Of a stretch of 64,000 nucleotides of DNA, positions 29,278 through 38,294 are shown in pieces. The position numbers and the translations under genes were made by a program. The notes under the pieces are model-generated. The model did no database searches and was not told where the DNA came from. It saw only the letters and a list, made by a program, of their open reading frames with translations. The DNA is from Collimonas arenae. Its GTDB lineage: Bacteria; Pseudomonadota; Gammaproteobacteria; Burkholderiales; Burkholderiaceae_D. The first letter of the stretch is position 1. Each line of letters starts with the position of its first letter. The DNA lies in NCBI RefSeq assembly GCF_001584165.1, contig NZ_CP013233.1, forward strand, positions 3,666,620 through 3,730,619, in the 5' to 3' direction.

Positions 29278-30630
29278 ATGGAAAAAACGATGCAAAAGAA
29301 AGTATTCATCAAGACCTTCGGTTGTCAGATGAACGAGTACGACTCGGACAAGATGGCCGATGTGCTGAACGCGTCCGACGGGCTGGTGAAAACCGACCGT
29401 CCGGAAGACGCCGATGTGATCCTGTTGAATACCTGCTCAGTACGCGAGAAAGCGCAGGAGAAAGTGTTCTCCGACCTGGGCCGCCTGCGCGAACTGAAGC
29501 GCAACAATCCCGATCTGCTGATCGGCGTCGGCGGCTGCGTGGCGTCGCAAGAAGGTGCTGCCATCGTCAAGCGCGCACCCTACGTCGACATGGTGTTTGG
29601 CCCGCAGACGCTGCACCGCTTGCCGGAGATGATCAGCCAGCGCCGTTCCACCGGCCATTCACAGGTCGATATCAGCTTCCCCGAAATCGAGAAATTCGAT
29701 CACATGCCGCCAGCCAAGGTAGAAGGCGCGACCGCGTTCGTTTCGATCATGGAAGGCTGCAGTAAATATTGCAGTTACTGCGTGGTGCCGTACACCCGCG
29801 GTGAAGAAGTCTCACGCCGCTTTGAGGATGTGCTGACCGAAGTGGCCGGATTGGCCGAGCAAGGCGTCAAGGAAATCACGCTGCTGGGGCAAAATGTCAA
29901 TGCCTTCCGCGGTGAGATGGCAGATGGCGAAATCGCTGACTTTGCGTTACTGATCGAATACATTGCCGAGATCCCCGGCATCGAGCGGATCCGCTTTGTC
30001 ACCAGCCATCCGAAGGAATTCACGCAGCGCCTGATCGACACCTACGCCAAAGTACCGAAGCTGGTCGATCATCTCTACCTGCCGGCGCAGCATGGCTCGG
30101 ATCGCATCCTGTCGGCCATGAAACGTGGCTACACCGTGCTGGAATACAAATCGGTGATCCGACGCCTGCGCCAGGTACGGCCGAACATCACGATTTCAAG
30201 CGATTTCATCATCGGCTTCCCGGGCGAGACCGATGCCGACTTCGACGCCTTGATGAAACTGATCTCCGATATCGGCTACGACAACAGTTTCAGTTTCATC
30301 TTCAGCCCACGGCCAGGCACGCCAGCTGCCAACCTGCAGGACGATACGCCGCATGAAGTCAAACTGAAGCGACTGCAGCATTTGCAGGCTGTGATCGAGG
30401 AAAATATCGGCAAGATCAGTGCCGCGATGGTTGGCAGCGTACAGCGGATCCTGGTGGAAGGACCGTCCAAGAAAAACCCGGCCGAACTGCAAGGCCGCAC
30501 CGAGAACAACCGGGTGGTGAATATTGATGCCGGCCCGAACGGCGCGCGCCTGATCGGCCAGCTGATCGACGTCAAGATCACGGAAACCTACACCTATACA
30601 TTGCGCGGTGAAATCGTGTTGGCAGAGTGA
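29278..30630 (+). CDS. miaB: tRNA-2-methylthio-N6-dimethylallyladenosine synthase MiaB
   Basis: MiaB adds the 2-methylthio group to the MiaA-modified A37 of tRNA. The 450-residue protein has all features of the family: an N-terminal UPF0004 domain with cluster ligands Cys16, Cys53 and Cys87, a radical-SAM domain with Cys161, Cys165 and Cys168 in GCSKYCSYC, and a C-terminal TRAM domain. ATG 29278 is used; ATG 29290 is equally possible. It begins the conserved order miaB-phoH-ybeY. Confidence 0.97.
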   Translation: MEKTMQKKVFIKTFGCQMNEYDSDKMADVLNASDGLVKTDRPEDADVILLNTCSVREKAQEKVFSDLGRLRELKRNNPDLLIGVGGCVASQEGAAIVKRAPYVDMVFGPQTLHRLPEMISQRRSTGHSQVDISFPEIEKFDHMPPAKVEGATAFVSIMEGCSKYCSYCVVPYTRGEEVSRRFEDVLTEVAGLAEQGVKEITLLGQNVNAFRGEMADGEIADFALLIEYIAEIPGIERIRFVTSHPKEFTQRLIDTYAKVPKLVDHLYLPAQHGSDRILSAMKRGYTVLEYKSVIRRLRQVRPNITISSDFIIGFPGETDADFDALMKLISDIGYDNSFSFIFSPRPGTPAANLQDDTPHEVKLKRLQHLQAVIEENIGKISAAMVGSVQRILVEGPSKKNPAELQGRTENNRVVNIDAGPNGARLIGQLIDVKITETYTYTLRGEIVLAE

Positions 30631-30690
30631 TGTCCAGCCGACGACGCCAGATAAACCAATAACCAGACAACCAGATAAGCACACCACAGC

Positions 30691-31848
30691 TTGAAAACCA
30701 AAACCCCTACCCAGCCGCATTATTTCATCCCGCAACCACTCGACAATACGAGGCTGGCGCATCTGTGCGGACCGTTGGACGAAAATCTGCGGCAGATTTC
30801 TGCGGCGCTGGATGTCTCGATTTTCCGTCGCGGCGACAAGTTCATCGCGGCCGGCGCCAATGCCGAGCGTGCGGTGCAAATCCTCGACCAGTTTTATGCG
30901 ATCGCCAACAAGGTGATTTCGGTCGACGAGATCCAGCTGGCGCTGGTCGAACAGCGCGCCAAGCTGGGGGTTGGCAAAAAGCCGAAAGCGGCCAAGACCA
31001 ACGGTAGCGGGCCGAGTGACGAATCGACCATCGATCCGGCCGATGCCGAACTGACCGAGACCGACATCGAAAGCCCGATCCTCAAGACCCGCCGCAGCGA
31101 CCTGCGCGGCCGTACGCCGCATCAAAGCCAGTACATCCGCTCGATCCTGGAGCACGACGTCACGCTCGGCATCGGCCCAGCCGGTACCGGCAAGACCTAC
31201 CTGGCGGTAGCTTGCGCGGTCGACGCGCTGGAGCGCGACGCGGTCAAGCGTATTGTGCTGACCAGGCCAGCGGTCGAAGCCGGCGAACGCCTGGGCTTTT
31301 TGCCGGGCGACCTGGCGCAAAAGGTCGATCCGTACCTGCGCCCTTTGTACGACGCTCTGTACGATCTGCTGGGCTTCGACCGTACCCAGAAGATGTTCGA
31401 AAAGCAGGCCATCGAAATCGCGCCGCTGGCCTATATGCGCGGCCGTACGCTGAACCATGCGTTCATCATCCTGGACGAAGCGCAGAACACCACGCCAGAA
31501 CAGATGAAGATGTTCCTGACCCGGATCGGCTTCGGCAGCAAGGCCGTGGTCACCGGCGACGTCACCCAGATCGACTTGCAGCGCGGCCAGAAGAGCGGCC
31601 TGATCGATGCCATGAATATCCTCAAGGATGTGAGGGGTATCGCCTTTACCCGCTTCAACAGCAGCGACGTGGTGCGCCATCCGCTGGTGGCGCGCATCGT
31701 CGACGCTTATGAAACTGCATCGCAGGCAGCGCCTGTGGCTTCCACGCATGGCGTGATCGAAGCCGCCACGCCGCCGGCCAAACCCGCCGCCCCGGTCCAG
31801 ACCGGGATTACCAAGACAGCCCGCAGCCGCCATGCCGCAAAAAAATAA
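30691..31848 (+). CDS. ybeZ: PhoH family ATPase (YbeZ)
   Basis: The 385-residue protein has the PhoH domain with Walker A GPAGTGKT at about 162-169, [23 protein letters not shown] (Walker B) and a short basic/Ala-rich tail. YbeZ works with YbeY in ribosome maturation and RNA quality control. The start is TTG 30691 with little Shine-Dalgarno; no better in-frame start was found. Its end overlaps ybeY by 17 bp, supporting a joint role. Confidence 0.93.
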   Translation: MKTKTPTQPHYFIPQPLDNTRLAHLCGPLDENLRQISAALDVSIFRRGDKFIAAGANAERAVQILDQFYAIANKVISVDEIQLALVEQRAKLGVGKKPKAAKTNGSGPSDESTIDPADAELTETDIESPILKTRRSDLRGRTPHQSQYIRSILEHDVTLGIGPAGTGKTYLAVACAVDALERDAVKRIVLTRPAVEAGERLGFLPGDLAQKVDPYLRPLYDALYDLLGFDRTQKMFEKQAIEIAPLAYMRGRTLNHAFIILDEAQNTTPEQMKMFLTRIGFGSKAVVTGDVTQIDLQRGQKSGLIDAMNILKDVRGIAFTRFNSSDVVRHPLVARIVDAYETASQAAPVASTHGVIEAATPPAKPAAPVQTGITKTARSRHAAKK

Positions 31849-32320
31849 ACTCTCGTTGTCGGTGCAATATCCCGATCCGCGCCTGAAAGATATCGTCACG
31901 CGCCCGCAATTGCGCCGTTGGGTGCAGGCCGCACTGCTGGCGCCGGCCGAACTGACGCTGCGCTTTGTCGATGCCGAAGAAGGCCGCAGCCTGAACCGCG
32001 ACTATCGCGGCAAAGACTACGCCACCAACGTGCTGACTTTTGCGTATTCGGCGGACCAGGATGATGACTTCGGCGGCGGCGAGGCCGAAGATGACGGCGT
32101 CACCCGCGCCGATATCATTTTCTGCACTGACGTGCTGCAGCGCGAAGCCGTAGAGCAGCGCAAATCGGTAGAAGAACACACCGCCCATCTGGTGGTGCAT
32201 GGCGTGCTGCACGCGCAAGGCTACGACCATGAGGACGATGAAGAAGCCGCCGAGATGGAAAACCTGGAAATTGAAATATTAGAGGTGTTGGGTTGGCCCA
32301 ATCCCTACGCGGACCGCTAA
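31832..32320 (+). CDS. ybeY: Endoribonuclease YbeY (rRNA maturation factor)
   Basis: YbeY is a zinc-dependent RNase for 16S rRNA 3'-end maturation and ribosome quality control. The 162-residue protein has the metal site [11 protein letters not shown] (His123, His127, His133) and the upstream [18 protein letters not shown]. It begins inside the 3' end of phoH. An intrinsic terminator follows, which separates it from the cytochrome/molybdoenzyme block. Confidence 0.96.
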   Translation: MPQKNKLSLSVQYPDPRLKDIVTRPQLRRWVQAALLAPAELTLRFVDAEEGRSLNRDYRGKDYATNVLTFAYSADQDDDFGGGEAEDDGVTRADIIFCTDVLQREAVEQRKSVEEHTAHLVVHGVLHAQGYDHEDDEEAAEMENLEIEILEVLGWPNPYADR

Positions 32321-32336
32321 CCGCCTCTTCCCACCT

Positions 32337-32367
32337 AAAAAAACGCCGCAATCGCGGCGTTTTTTAT
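32337..32367 (+). terminator. Intrinsic terminator after ybeY
   Basis: AACGCCGC pairs with GCGGCGTT around AATC, followed by six T; the A run on the other side would let it work on both strands. It ends the miaB-phoH-ybeY unit. Confidence 0.9.
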
Positions 32368-32562
32368 TTGGTGGCCCACCCCCTGCGCCGTCATATTTAG
32401 TTCCTATAAATCAATTACTTACCACCAAAAAATGGCGCGACGGCAGATAGCGACCTGCCAAAATATTGCCAAATAACAAACCAATATCTTCACTTATCTT
32501 TTAAATTAATAAGATTATGATGAATTCATGTAATGAATTGGTTTGGCCTGCGACTAAGCCAC

Positions 32563-32655
32563 ATGAAAACGATCATTACACAGCCATCGGAGCCAATCTT
32601 GAAGCAAGCCACGCTGCTCTTATTGACCATCCCACTCCTTGCACAGGCGGTCTAA
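32563..32655 (+). CDS. Possible 30-residue hydrophobic leader-like peptide
   Basis: ATG 32563 opens a 30-codon frame whose product begins MKTIITQPSEPILKQ and continues with a hydrophobic, Leu-rich segment ending LLAQAV. Its stop abuts the cytochrome b start with no gap. It could be a signal-peptide remnant, a small membrane protein or a leader coupling translation into the next gene. The ribosome site is weak. No family is recognised; support is only position and hydrophobicity. Confidence 0.35.
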   Translation: MKTIITQPSEPILKQATLLLLTIPLLAQAV

Positions 32656-33261
32656 ATGTCATCCATCGTCCAAAAGAAAGCAATCGTCCATCCGATCTGG
32701 CTGCGCATCACGCACTGGCTCAACGCCCTGGCCGTGATCGTGATGATCCTGAGCGGCTGGCGCATCTACAATGCGTCGCCGATTTTCCCGTTCCGCATTC
32801 CCAGCGAATGGACGCTCGGCGGCTGGCTCGGCGGCGCCCTGCAATGGCATTTTGCGGCGATGTGGCTACTGTTTTTCAATGGCTTGATTTACCTGCTGTT
32901 CAATGCCGGCAGTGGTCGTTTGTGGAAGAAATTTTTTCCGCTGCGCCCAACCGATGTGATGCGCGACATGATCAAGGCGCTCACCGGCAAGCTGCAGCAC
33001 GATGCGCTCGACAAATACAACGCTGTACAAAAACTGGCTTATGTCTCTGTCATCCTCGATTTGATATTGCTGGTGATCTCGGGCCTGGCGATCTGGAAAT
33101 CGGTGCAGTTCCCGTTGCTGCGCGAATTGATGGGAGGCTTCGACACTGCCCGCATCGTGCACTTCTGCGCGATGGCCTTCCTGGTTGCATTCATTGTGGT
33201 GCACGTCGTCATGGTGGCACTGGTGCCACGCACGCTGCTGGCCATGCTGCGCGGCCGTTGA
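32656..33261 (+). CDS. Cytochrome b561-type membrane protein
   Basis: A 201-residue protein with four to five membrane segments, starting HPIWLRITHWLNALAVIVMILSGWRIY, which carries the first haem His, with further His in WHFAAMWLLFFNGLIYLLF and IVHFCAMAFLVAFIVVHVV. This is the pattern of di-haem cytochrome b subunits (Ni/Fe-hydrogenase or thiosulfate reductase type). It probably passes electrons between quinone and the molybdoenzyme encoded 10 bp downstream. Confidence 0.86.
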   Translation: MSSIVQKKAIVHPIWLRITHWLNALAVIVMILSGWRIYNASPIFPFRIPSEWTLGGWLGGALQWHFAAMWLLFFNGLIYLLFNAGSGRLWKKFFPLRPTDVMRDMIKALTGKLQHDALDKYNAVQKLAYVSVILDLILLVISGLAIWKSVQFPLLRELMGGFDTARIVHFCAMAFLVAFIVVHVVMVALVPRTLLAMLRGR

Positions 33262-33271
33262 GGAAAATATC

Positions 33272-34051
33272 ATGATCAAGAAAAGCCTTCTCATCCCGTC
33301 GCAACTCGACACCGAATCGATCCTGAAAGACGCCCGCCGCGAACTGGCGCTACCATCGCGCCGCCTGTTCGCCAAACGCGCGCTCACCCTGGGCGGCCTG
33401 TCGCTGCTGACCGGCTGCAACATCACCGACCAGGCCTCCGTCAATCATATGCTGGAGCGCATCTCGCGCATGAACGACGGCGTGCAGGCATGGTTGTTCG
33501 ATCCGACACGCCTGGCGCCAACCTACACCCAGGCAGAGATGACGCGGCCATTCCCGTTCAATGCGTTCTACGGCATTGACGAAGTGCCGGAAATCGATGG
33601 CAGCGACTATCAGCTGGAAATCAAAGGGCTGGTCGCCAACAAGCGCCCCTGGACGCTCGACCAATTGCACAAGCTGCCGCAAAATGAACAGATCACGCGT
33701 CATATCTGTGTAGAAGGCTGGAGCGCCATCGGCCGCTGGGGCGGCGTACCGTTTTCGTATTTCCTGAAACAGATCGGCGCCGACCTGAGCGCCAAGTACA
33801 TCGATTTCCAATGCGGCGACGATTACCACACCAGCATCGACATGCCGACTGCACTGCATCCGCAAACCCAGCTCACGCTGACCTATGACGGCGAGATCCT
33901 GCCGGCCAAATACGGGTTCCCGATGAAGCTGCGGATGCCGACCAAGCTCGGCTACAAGAATCCCAAACACATCGTATCGATCGAAGTAACAAACAAGTAC
34001 CCCGGCGGTTATTGGGAAGACCAGGGGTACAACTGGTTCGGCGGATCCTGA
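33272..34051 (+). CDS. Sulfite oxidase-like molybdopterin oxidoreductase with Tat signal
   Basis: The 259-residue protein has a Tat-type signal SRRLFAKRALTLGGLSLLTGC (about 29-49), which also ends in a lipobox-like LTGC, followed by a sulfite-oxidase fold with HICVEGWSAIGRWGGVPF, whose Cys is the expected molybdenum ligand, and FQCGDDYHTSIDM. It belongs to the SuoX/MsrP (YedY) superfamily. ATG 33272 follows GAGG by 8 bp. With the cytochrome b gene 10 bp upstream it forms a two-gene respiratory module, analogous to MsrP-MsrQ but with a different membrane partner. The substrate is unknown. Confidence 0.88.
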   Translation: MIKKSLLIPSQLDTESILKDARRELALPSRRLFAKRALTLGGLSLLTGCNITDQASVNHMLERISRMNDGVQAWLFDPTRLAPTYTQAEMTRPFPFNAFYGIDEVPEIDGSDYQLEIKGLVANKRPWTLDQLHKLPQNEQITRHICVEGWSAIGRWGGVPFSYFLKQIGADLSAKYIDFQCGDDYHTSIDMPTALHPQTQLTLTYDGEILPAKYGFPMKLRMPTKLGYKNPKHIVSIEVTNKYPGGYWEDQGYNWFGGS

Positions 34052-34052
34052 A

Positions 34053-34169
34053 GGCTGGCTTTGCAACTGCTGCGCGACTCAATCTCGGGACTGCGATGCT
34101 CACCGTACCTGCTACGGCTGCGCTTCTCTTCCCGACCTTGAGCCGCTCGCTACGGTTGCAAAGCCAGCC
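34053..34169. repeat. 117 bp hairpin element with 15 bp inverted ends
   Basis: Perfect arms GGCTGGCTTTGCAAC (34053-34067) and GTTGCAAAGCCAGCC (34155-34169) enclose further complementary pieces (CTCAA/TTGAG, CGGGA/TCCCG), so nearly the whole element can fold on itself. It begins 1 bp after the molybdoenzyme stop codon. It resembles a miniature inverted-repeat element, but no matching transposase is present. Confidence 0.7.
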
Positions 34170-34225
34170 GACTTGCCTGCTGAGTTCTAACGGCGCTTTT
34201 GCCACTTTTTTACTGGAGATTCAAA

Positions 34226-34492
34226 ATGAAAAAAAGCCTCACAATTCTGTTGGTTACCGGCCTGATGATGTCTGCCGGCGGTGCTTTTGCCCAAGACGCC
34301 ATGTCCAAGGATGCGGCTCCTATGGCCAAGGACGCGATGTCGAAAGACGCAATGAGCAAGGACAGCATGTCGAAGGACGCCATGGCCAAGCCACACAAGA
34401 AAATGGCAAAGAAAGACGCAATGGCTAAGGACGCCATGTCGAAAGATGCAATGAGCAAGGACGGCATGGCCAAAGATGAAATGAAGAAATAA
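34226..34492 (+). CDS. Pentapeptide MXKDX repeat protein
   Basis: An 88-residue exported protein: a signal peptide (KKSLTILLVTGLMMSAGGAFA) followed by about a dozen near-perfect repeats of the form MxKDA (DAMSKDAM, DAMAKDAM), with one basic interruption PHKKMAKK. This matches the MXKDX-repeat family known in Burkholderiales, whose function is unknown. GGAG lies 9 bp before ATG 34226, which I prefer to an upstream in-frame start at 34201. It has its own terminator. Confidence 0.88.
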   Translation: MKKSLTILLVTGLMMSAGGAFAQDAMSKDAAPMAKDAMSKDAMSKDSMSKDAMAKPHKKMAKKDAMAKDAMSKDAMSKDGMAKDEMKK

Positions 34493-34511
34493 TTATCTTT
34501 ATTGCAAATGC

Positions 34512-34549
34512 AACGGGCGGTGCTTTTTGGCATCGCCCGTTTCTTTTTG
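34512..34549 (+). terminator. Intrinsic terminator after the MXKDX gene
   Basis: AACGGGCG pairs with CGCCCGTT across GTGCTTTTTGGCAT, which can extend the stem (TGC/GCA), followed by TCTTTTT. It lies 20 bp after the stop. Confidence 0.85.
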
Positions 34550-34670
34550 TGGCGAAATGGCCGCCTGGAAGTGCAATATGACGCTCGAGACATGGGCGTT
34601 TCGTCGTCCTGTCACATATTTGTTGTATCCTATTGCTTCCTCAACAATGTACCCCCAAGGCTAACGCCAT

Positions 34671-35552
34671 ATGCCAGAGCACCCTAGTAGCGTCAAATCA
34701 TTTGACGCTAAACCCCACCGGTCACTATTCGAACGCCTGACCGCACTGATTTCCCCTGAACCTGAAAATCGCGCCGAGCTGCTCGACGTGCTGCAAGATG
34801 CACATGAGCGCAACCTGATCGACGCCGACGCGCTGTCGATGATCGAAGGCGTGTTCCAGGTTTCCGACCTCTCCGCCCGCGACATCATGATCCCGCGCTC
34901 GCAAATGGACATGATCGACGTCACCAAACCGATCGAGGACTGGATGCCGGAAGTCCTGTCGACCGCCCACTCGCGCTTCCCCGCTGTCGATGGCGAACGC
35001 GACAAGGTGATCGGCATCCTGCTCGCCAAGGATTTGCTGCGCTACTACGCCGAAGATTCATTCGATGTGCGCGACATGCTGCGCCCGGCGGTCTTCATTC
35101 CTGAATCGAAACGCCTTAACGTGCTGCTGCGCGATTTCCGCGCCAACCGCAACCACATGGCGATCGTGGTCGACGAATACGGTGGCGTGGCCGGCCTGAT
35201 CACGATTGAAGACGTGCTGGAACAGATCGTCGGCGACATCGAAGACGAATACGATTTCGACGAAGAAGAAGACAACATCCTCGCCATCCGCGACGGCGAC
35301 CACGGCGGCCGCTGGCGCGTCAAGGCGCTGACCGAGATCGAACAGTTCAACGAAACGCTGGACACCGCGCTGGCCGACGAAGATGTCGACACCATCGGCG
35401 GCCTGGTCGCCAACCACCTGGGCCGCGTGCCGCGCAAAGGCGACGAATTCACGATCGACAATGTGCGCTTTGAAGTGCTGCGCGCCGACGCCCGTCAGGT
35501 GCATGTCCTGCTGGTTGAAAAGCTGCCTGACTCTCCTCGGGAAGAGCCTTAA
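34671..35552 (+). CDS. corC: CorC/YbeX family CBS-domain protein
   Basis: The 293-residue protein has two CBS domains (about 70-185, with ARDIMIPRSQMDMID and NHMAIVVDEYGGVAGLITIEDVLEQIVG) and a C-terminal CorC/HlyC domain (DTIGGLVANHLGRVP). YbeX/CorC proteins affect magnesium/cobalt efflux and ribosome metabolism. In E. coli the order is ybeZ-ybeY-ybeX-lnt; here about 2.3 kb of other genes separates ybeY from corC. Confidence 0.94.
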   Translation: MPEHPSSVKSFDAKPHRSLFERLTALISPEPENRAELLDVLQDAHERNLIDADALSMIEGVFQVSDLSARDIMIPRSQMDMIDVTKPIEDWMPEVLSTAHSRFPAVDGERDKVIGILLAKDLLRYYAEDSFDVRDMLRPAVFIPESKRLNVLLRDFRANRNHMAIVVDEYGGVAGLITIEDVLEQIVGDIEDEYDFDEEEDNILAIRDGDHGGRWRVKALTEIEQFNETLDTALADEDVDTIGGLVANHLGRVPRKGDEFTIDNVRFEVLRADARQVHVLLVEKLPDSPREEP

Positions 35553-35618
35553 ACCAGCGCCAGGCACGGAAGGCTGCGGCCTTTCCGGCCTGCCGAAAGA
35601 AAAACAATACCCCTGCCT

Positions 35619-37160
35619 ATGCACTTTCGCCAGATCACCCTTCCCAGACTCTCCTTGCTGCTGCCGCTGGCGGCCCTGACCGGCGCCGTTAATGTTTTCG
35701 CCTTCGCTCCATACGGCCTGTGGCCGCTGCAACTGCTGACCCTGGCATTGCTGATCTTTTGCGTGAACCGTGCGGAGAGCGTCAAACAAGCTGCGCTGGT
35801 GGGTTGGGCGTATGGCTTCGGTTGGGTGGCGCATGGGGTTTACTGGTTGTACATCTCGATGCACGATTTTGGCGGCATGCCGGGCTGGCTGGCGGCACTC
35901 GCGGTGGCGCTACTGGCGCTGGCCATGGGGCTTTACACGGCCTTGTGTACCGGACTCGCGCTGTGGCTGCATCGCCGTTGGGCCGCTTCGCCACTGCTGC
36001 TGGCGCTGGCGATCTTCCCGGCGCTATGGGGCTTGACCGAATGGCTGCGCGGCTGGCTGTTCACCGGTTTTCCCTGGCTGATTTCCGGCTATGCCCACAC
36101 CGCCAGTCCGCTGGCAGGTTTCGCGCCACTGGTCGGCGTCTACGGCATCGGCTGTATCTCGGCGCTGATCGCCGGTTGCCTGGCGTTGCTGCCGCAACGT
36201 CGATTGCCGGCCGTCGCTGCATTACTGATCCTGGTTGCCGGTTTCTGCCTGCATCGGATCGACTGGACTGCGCCAAGCGGCCAACCGATCTCGGTGCGCC
36301 TGTTGCAAGGCAACGTGCCGCAAGAAGAAAAATTCGACGAAGCCCAGATCGGCAACACGCTGCGTCTGTATGCCGACATGATCCGCGCCGTGCCGGCCGA
36401 CTTGATCGCTACACCGGAAACCGCAATACCGATCCTGCAAACCCAGCTGCCGCCGGAGTTCCCGGCCGCTCTGATCGCCTTCTCGCAGCAAACCGGCAGC
36501 AACATCGCGCTGGGTATTCCGTATATCGATGGACCCAACCGCTATGCAAACAGCGTCATCGGAATTTCCCCGCAGGGCAACAGCGCCGCCCATCCCGGTT
36601 TTCGCTACGACAAACAGCATCTGGTGCCGTTTGGCGAATTCGTGCCGTTCGGCTTCCGCTGGTTTGTCGACATGATGAACATCCCGCTCGGCGATTTCAC
36701 CCGCGGTGCGCGGGTGCAGGCGCCGTTCTCCGTAAGGGACCAATGGGTGCTGCCCAACATCTGCTATGAGGACTTGTTCGGCGAAGAGATCGCCCGGCAA
36801 CTGGGCGCCACCATGGCCTCCGGCGCGCCTACCGCGACCATGCTGTTGAACATGTCGAATATCGCCTGGTTCGGCAACACCATAGCGTTGCCGCAGCATT
36901 TGCAGATTTCGCAAATGCGCAGCCTGGAAACCGGCCGCCCAATGCTGCGCGCAACCAACACCGGCACCACGGCGGTCATCGACCCGCACGGCAATGTCAG
37001 CGCACAACTGCCGCGCTACAGCCGAGGCACGCTGGCAGTGTCGGTGCAAGGCTATAGCGGCAGCACGCCATATATCCTGTTCGGCAACCGCCTGTTACTG
37101 GCCGCAGCGCTGTTGATGCTTGCAGGCAGCTGGTGGTGGAGCCGGCGTCGACGCCAATAG
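35619..37160 (+). CDS. lnt: Apolipoprotein N-acyltransferase Lnt
   Basis: Lnt adds the third acyl chain to lipoproteins in the inner membrane. The 513-residue protein has about six N-terminal membrane segments and then a nitrilase-type domain with the catalytic triad visible: Glu in ATPETAIPIL, Lys in RYDKQHLVPFGEFVPF and Cys in NICYEDLFGEEI, and a last membrane segment (LLLAAALLMLAGSWWW). It follows corC by 66 bp. Confidence 0.95.
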   Translation: MHFRQITLPRLSLLLPLAALTGAVNVFAFAPYGLWPLQLLTLALLIFCVNRAESVKQAALVGWAYGFGWVAHGVYWLYISMHDFGGMPGWLAALAVALLALAMGLYTALCTGLALWLHRRWAASPLLLALAIFPALWGLTEWLRGWLFTGFPWLISGYAHTASPLAGFAPLVGVYGIGCISALIAGCLALLPQRRLPAVAALLILVAGFCLHRIDWTAPSGQPISVRLLQGNVPQEEKFDEAQIGNTLRLYADMIRAVPADLIATPETAIPILQTQLPPEFPAALIAFSQQTGSNIALGIPYIDGPNRYANSVIGISPQGNSAAHPGFRYDKQHLVPFGEFVPFGFRWFVDMMNIPLGDFTRGARVQAPFSVRDQWVLPNICYEDLFGEEIARQLGATMASGAPTATMLLNMSNIAWFGNTIALPQHLQISQMRSLETGRPMLRATNTGTTAVIDPHGNVSAQLPRYSRGTLAVSVQGYSGSTPYILFGNRLLLAAALLMLAGSWWWSRRRRQ

Positions 37161-37313
37161 GCTCCCTGCCCGGCCAAGCTACATAAAGCAAGCAAAACCC
37201 GCTAAAATCGTGGCTTTTAGCGCGTTCTCCTTTGCGCCCCATATTCCGCTGCTTAACTGGCTGCGTATTTAGCTATATCAACCGGCACTTGCCGTATAGA
37301 AAAGCAACAAACG

Positions 37314-38294
37314 ATGCTGACATTTCAACAAATCATTCTCAAATTACAAGATTATTGGGATGCTCAGGGCTGTGCCCTGCTGCAACCCTACGACATGGAA
37401 GTCGGCGCCGGCACCTCGCACACCGCGACCTTCCTGCGCGCCATCGGCCCCGAGCCTTGGCGTGCCGCCTATGTGCAACCGTCACGTCGGCCGAAAGACG
37501 GCCGCTACGGTGAAAACCCGAACCGCCTGCAGCATTACTACCAATACCAGGTGGTGCTCAAGCCAGCGCCGGAAAACATCCTCGACCTGTATCTCGGCTC
37601 GCTGGAAGCGCTCGGCCTTGATCTCAAGCGCAATGACGTGCGTTTTGTCGAAGACGACTGGGAAAACCCGACCCTGGGCGCCTGGGGCCTGGGCTGGGAA
37701 GTCTGGCTGAACGGCATGGAAGTGACTCAGTTCACCTATTTCCAGCAAGTCGGCGGCCTCGATTGCAAGCCGGTGCTGGGCGAGATCACTTACGGTATCG
37801 AACGGCTGGCGATGTATCTGCAGGGCGTGGAAAATGTCTACGACCTGGTCTGGACCGAATGGGTTGAGCATGGCGTCAAGAAAACCCTGAGCTACGGCGA
37901 CGTTTTCCACCAGAACGAAGTCGAGCAGTCGACCTACAACTTCGAATACGCCAACACCGAATTCCTGTTCCCGCTGTTCGGCAACTACGAAGCCGAAGCC
38001 AAACGCTTGCTGGCGGTGCCGCTGGCGCTGCCGGCCTATGAAATGGTGTTGAAAGCGGCGCACACTTTCAATCTGCTGGATGCGCGCGGGGCGATCTCGG
38101 TCACCGAGCGTGCCGCCTATATGGGCCGCATCCGCAACCTGTCGCGCGCGGTGGCGCAAGCCTATTACGACTCGCGGGCCAAGCTCGGCTTCCCGATGTG
38201 GGAAATCACGCCGGACAATGCCGATCTGTTACTGAAAGAATTTGGAGATGAATACATGGCGGCAGTAGCGCAGCGTGCAGGGGAATCAGCATGA
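37314..38294 (+). CDS. glyQ: Glycyl-tRNA synthetase alpha subunit
   Basis: The 326-residue alpha subunit is typical of the bacterial alpha2beta2 enzyme, starting [48 protein letters not shown], with [22 protein letters not shown], and continuing at family length. It overlaps glyS by 4 bp (ATGA), which supports stoichiometric translation. It catalyses glycine activation and charging together with the beta subunit. Confidence 0.97.
   Translation: MLTFQQIILKLQDYWDAQGCALLQPYDMEVGAGTSHTATFLRAIGPEPWRAAYVQPSRRPKDGRYGENPNRLQHYYQYQVVLKPAPENILDLYLGSLEALGLDLKRNDVRFVEDDWENPTLGAWGLGWEVWLNGMEVTQFTYFQQVGGLDCKPVLGEITYGIERLAMYLQGVENVYDLVWTEWVEHGVKKTLSYGDVFHQNEVEQSTYNFEYANTEFLFPLFGNYEAEAKRLLAVPLALPAYEMVLKAAHTFNLLDARGAISVTERAAYMGRIRNLSRAVAQAYYDSRAKLGFPMWEITPDNADLLLKEFGDEYMAAVAQRAGESA

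Noticed and set aside
30196..31899. 567-codon open frame antisense to miaB and phoH
   Set aside because: It spans two conserved genes and an intergenic region on the opposite strand and has no motifs; it is a GC-rich shadow frame.
32517..33275. 252-codon frame overlapping cytochrome b
   Set aside because: It is out of frame with the clear membrane-protein frame 32656-33261 and has no hydrophobic pattern or homology.
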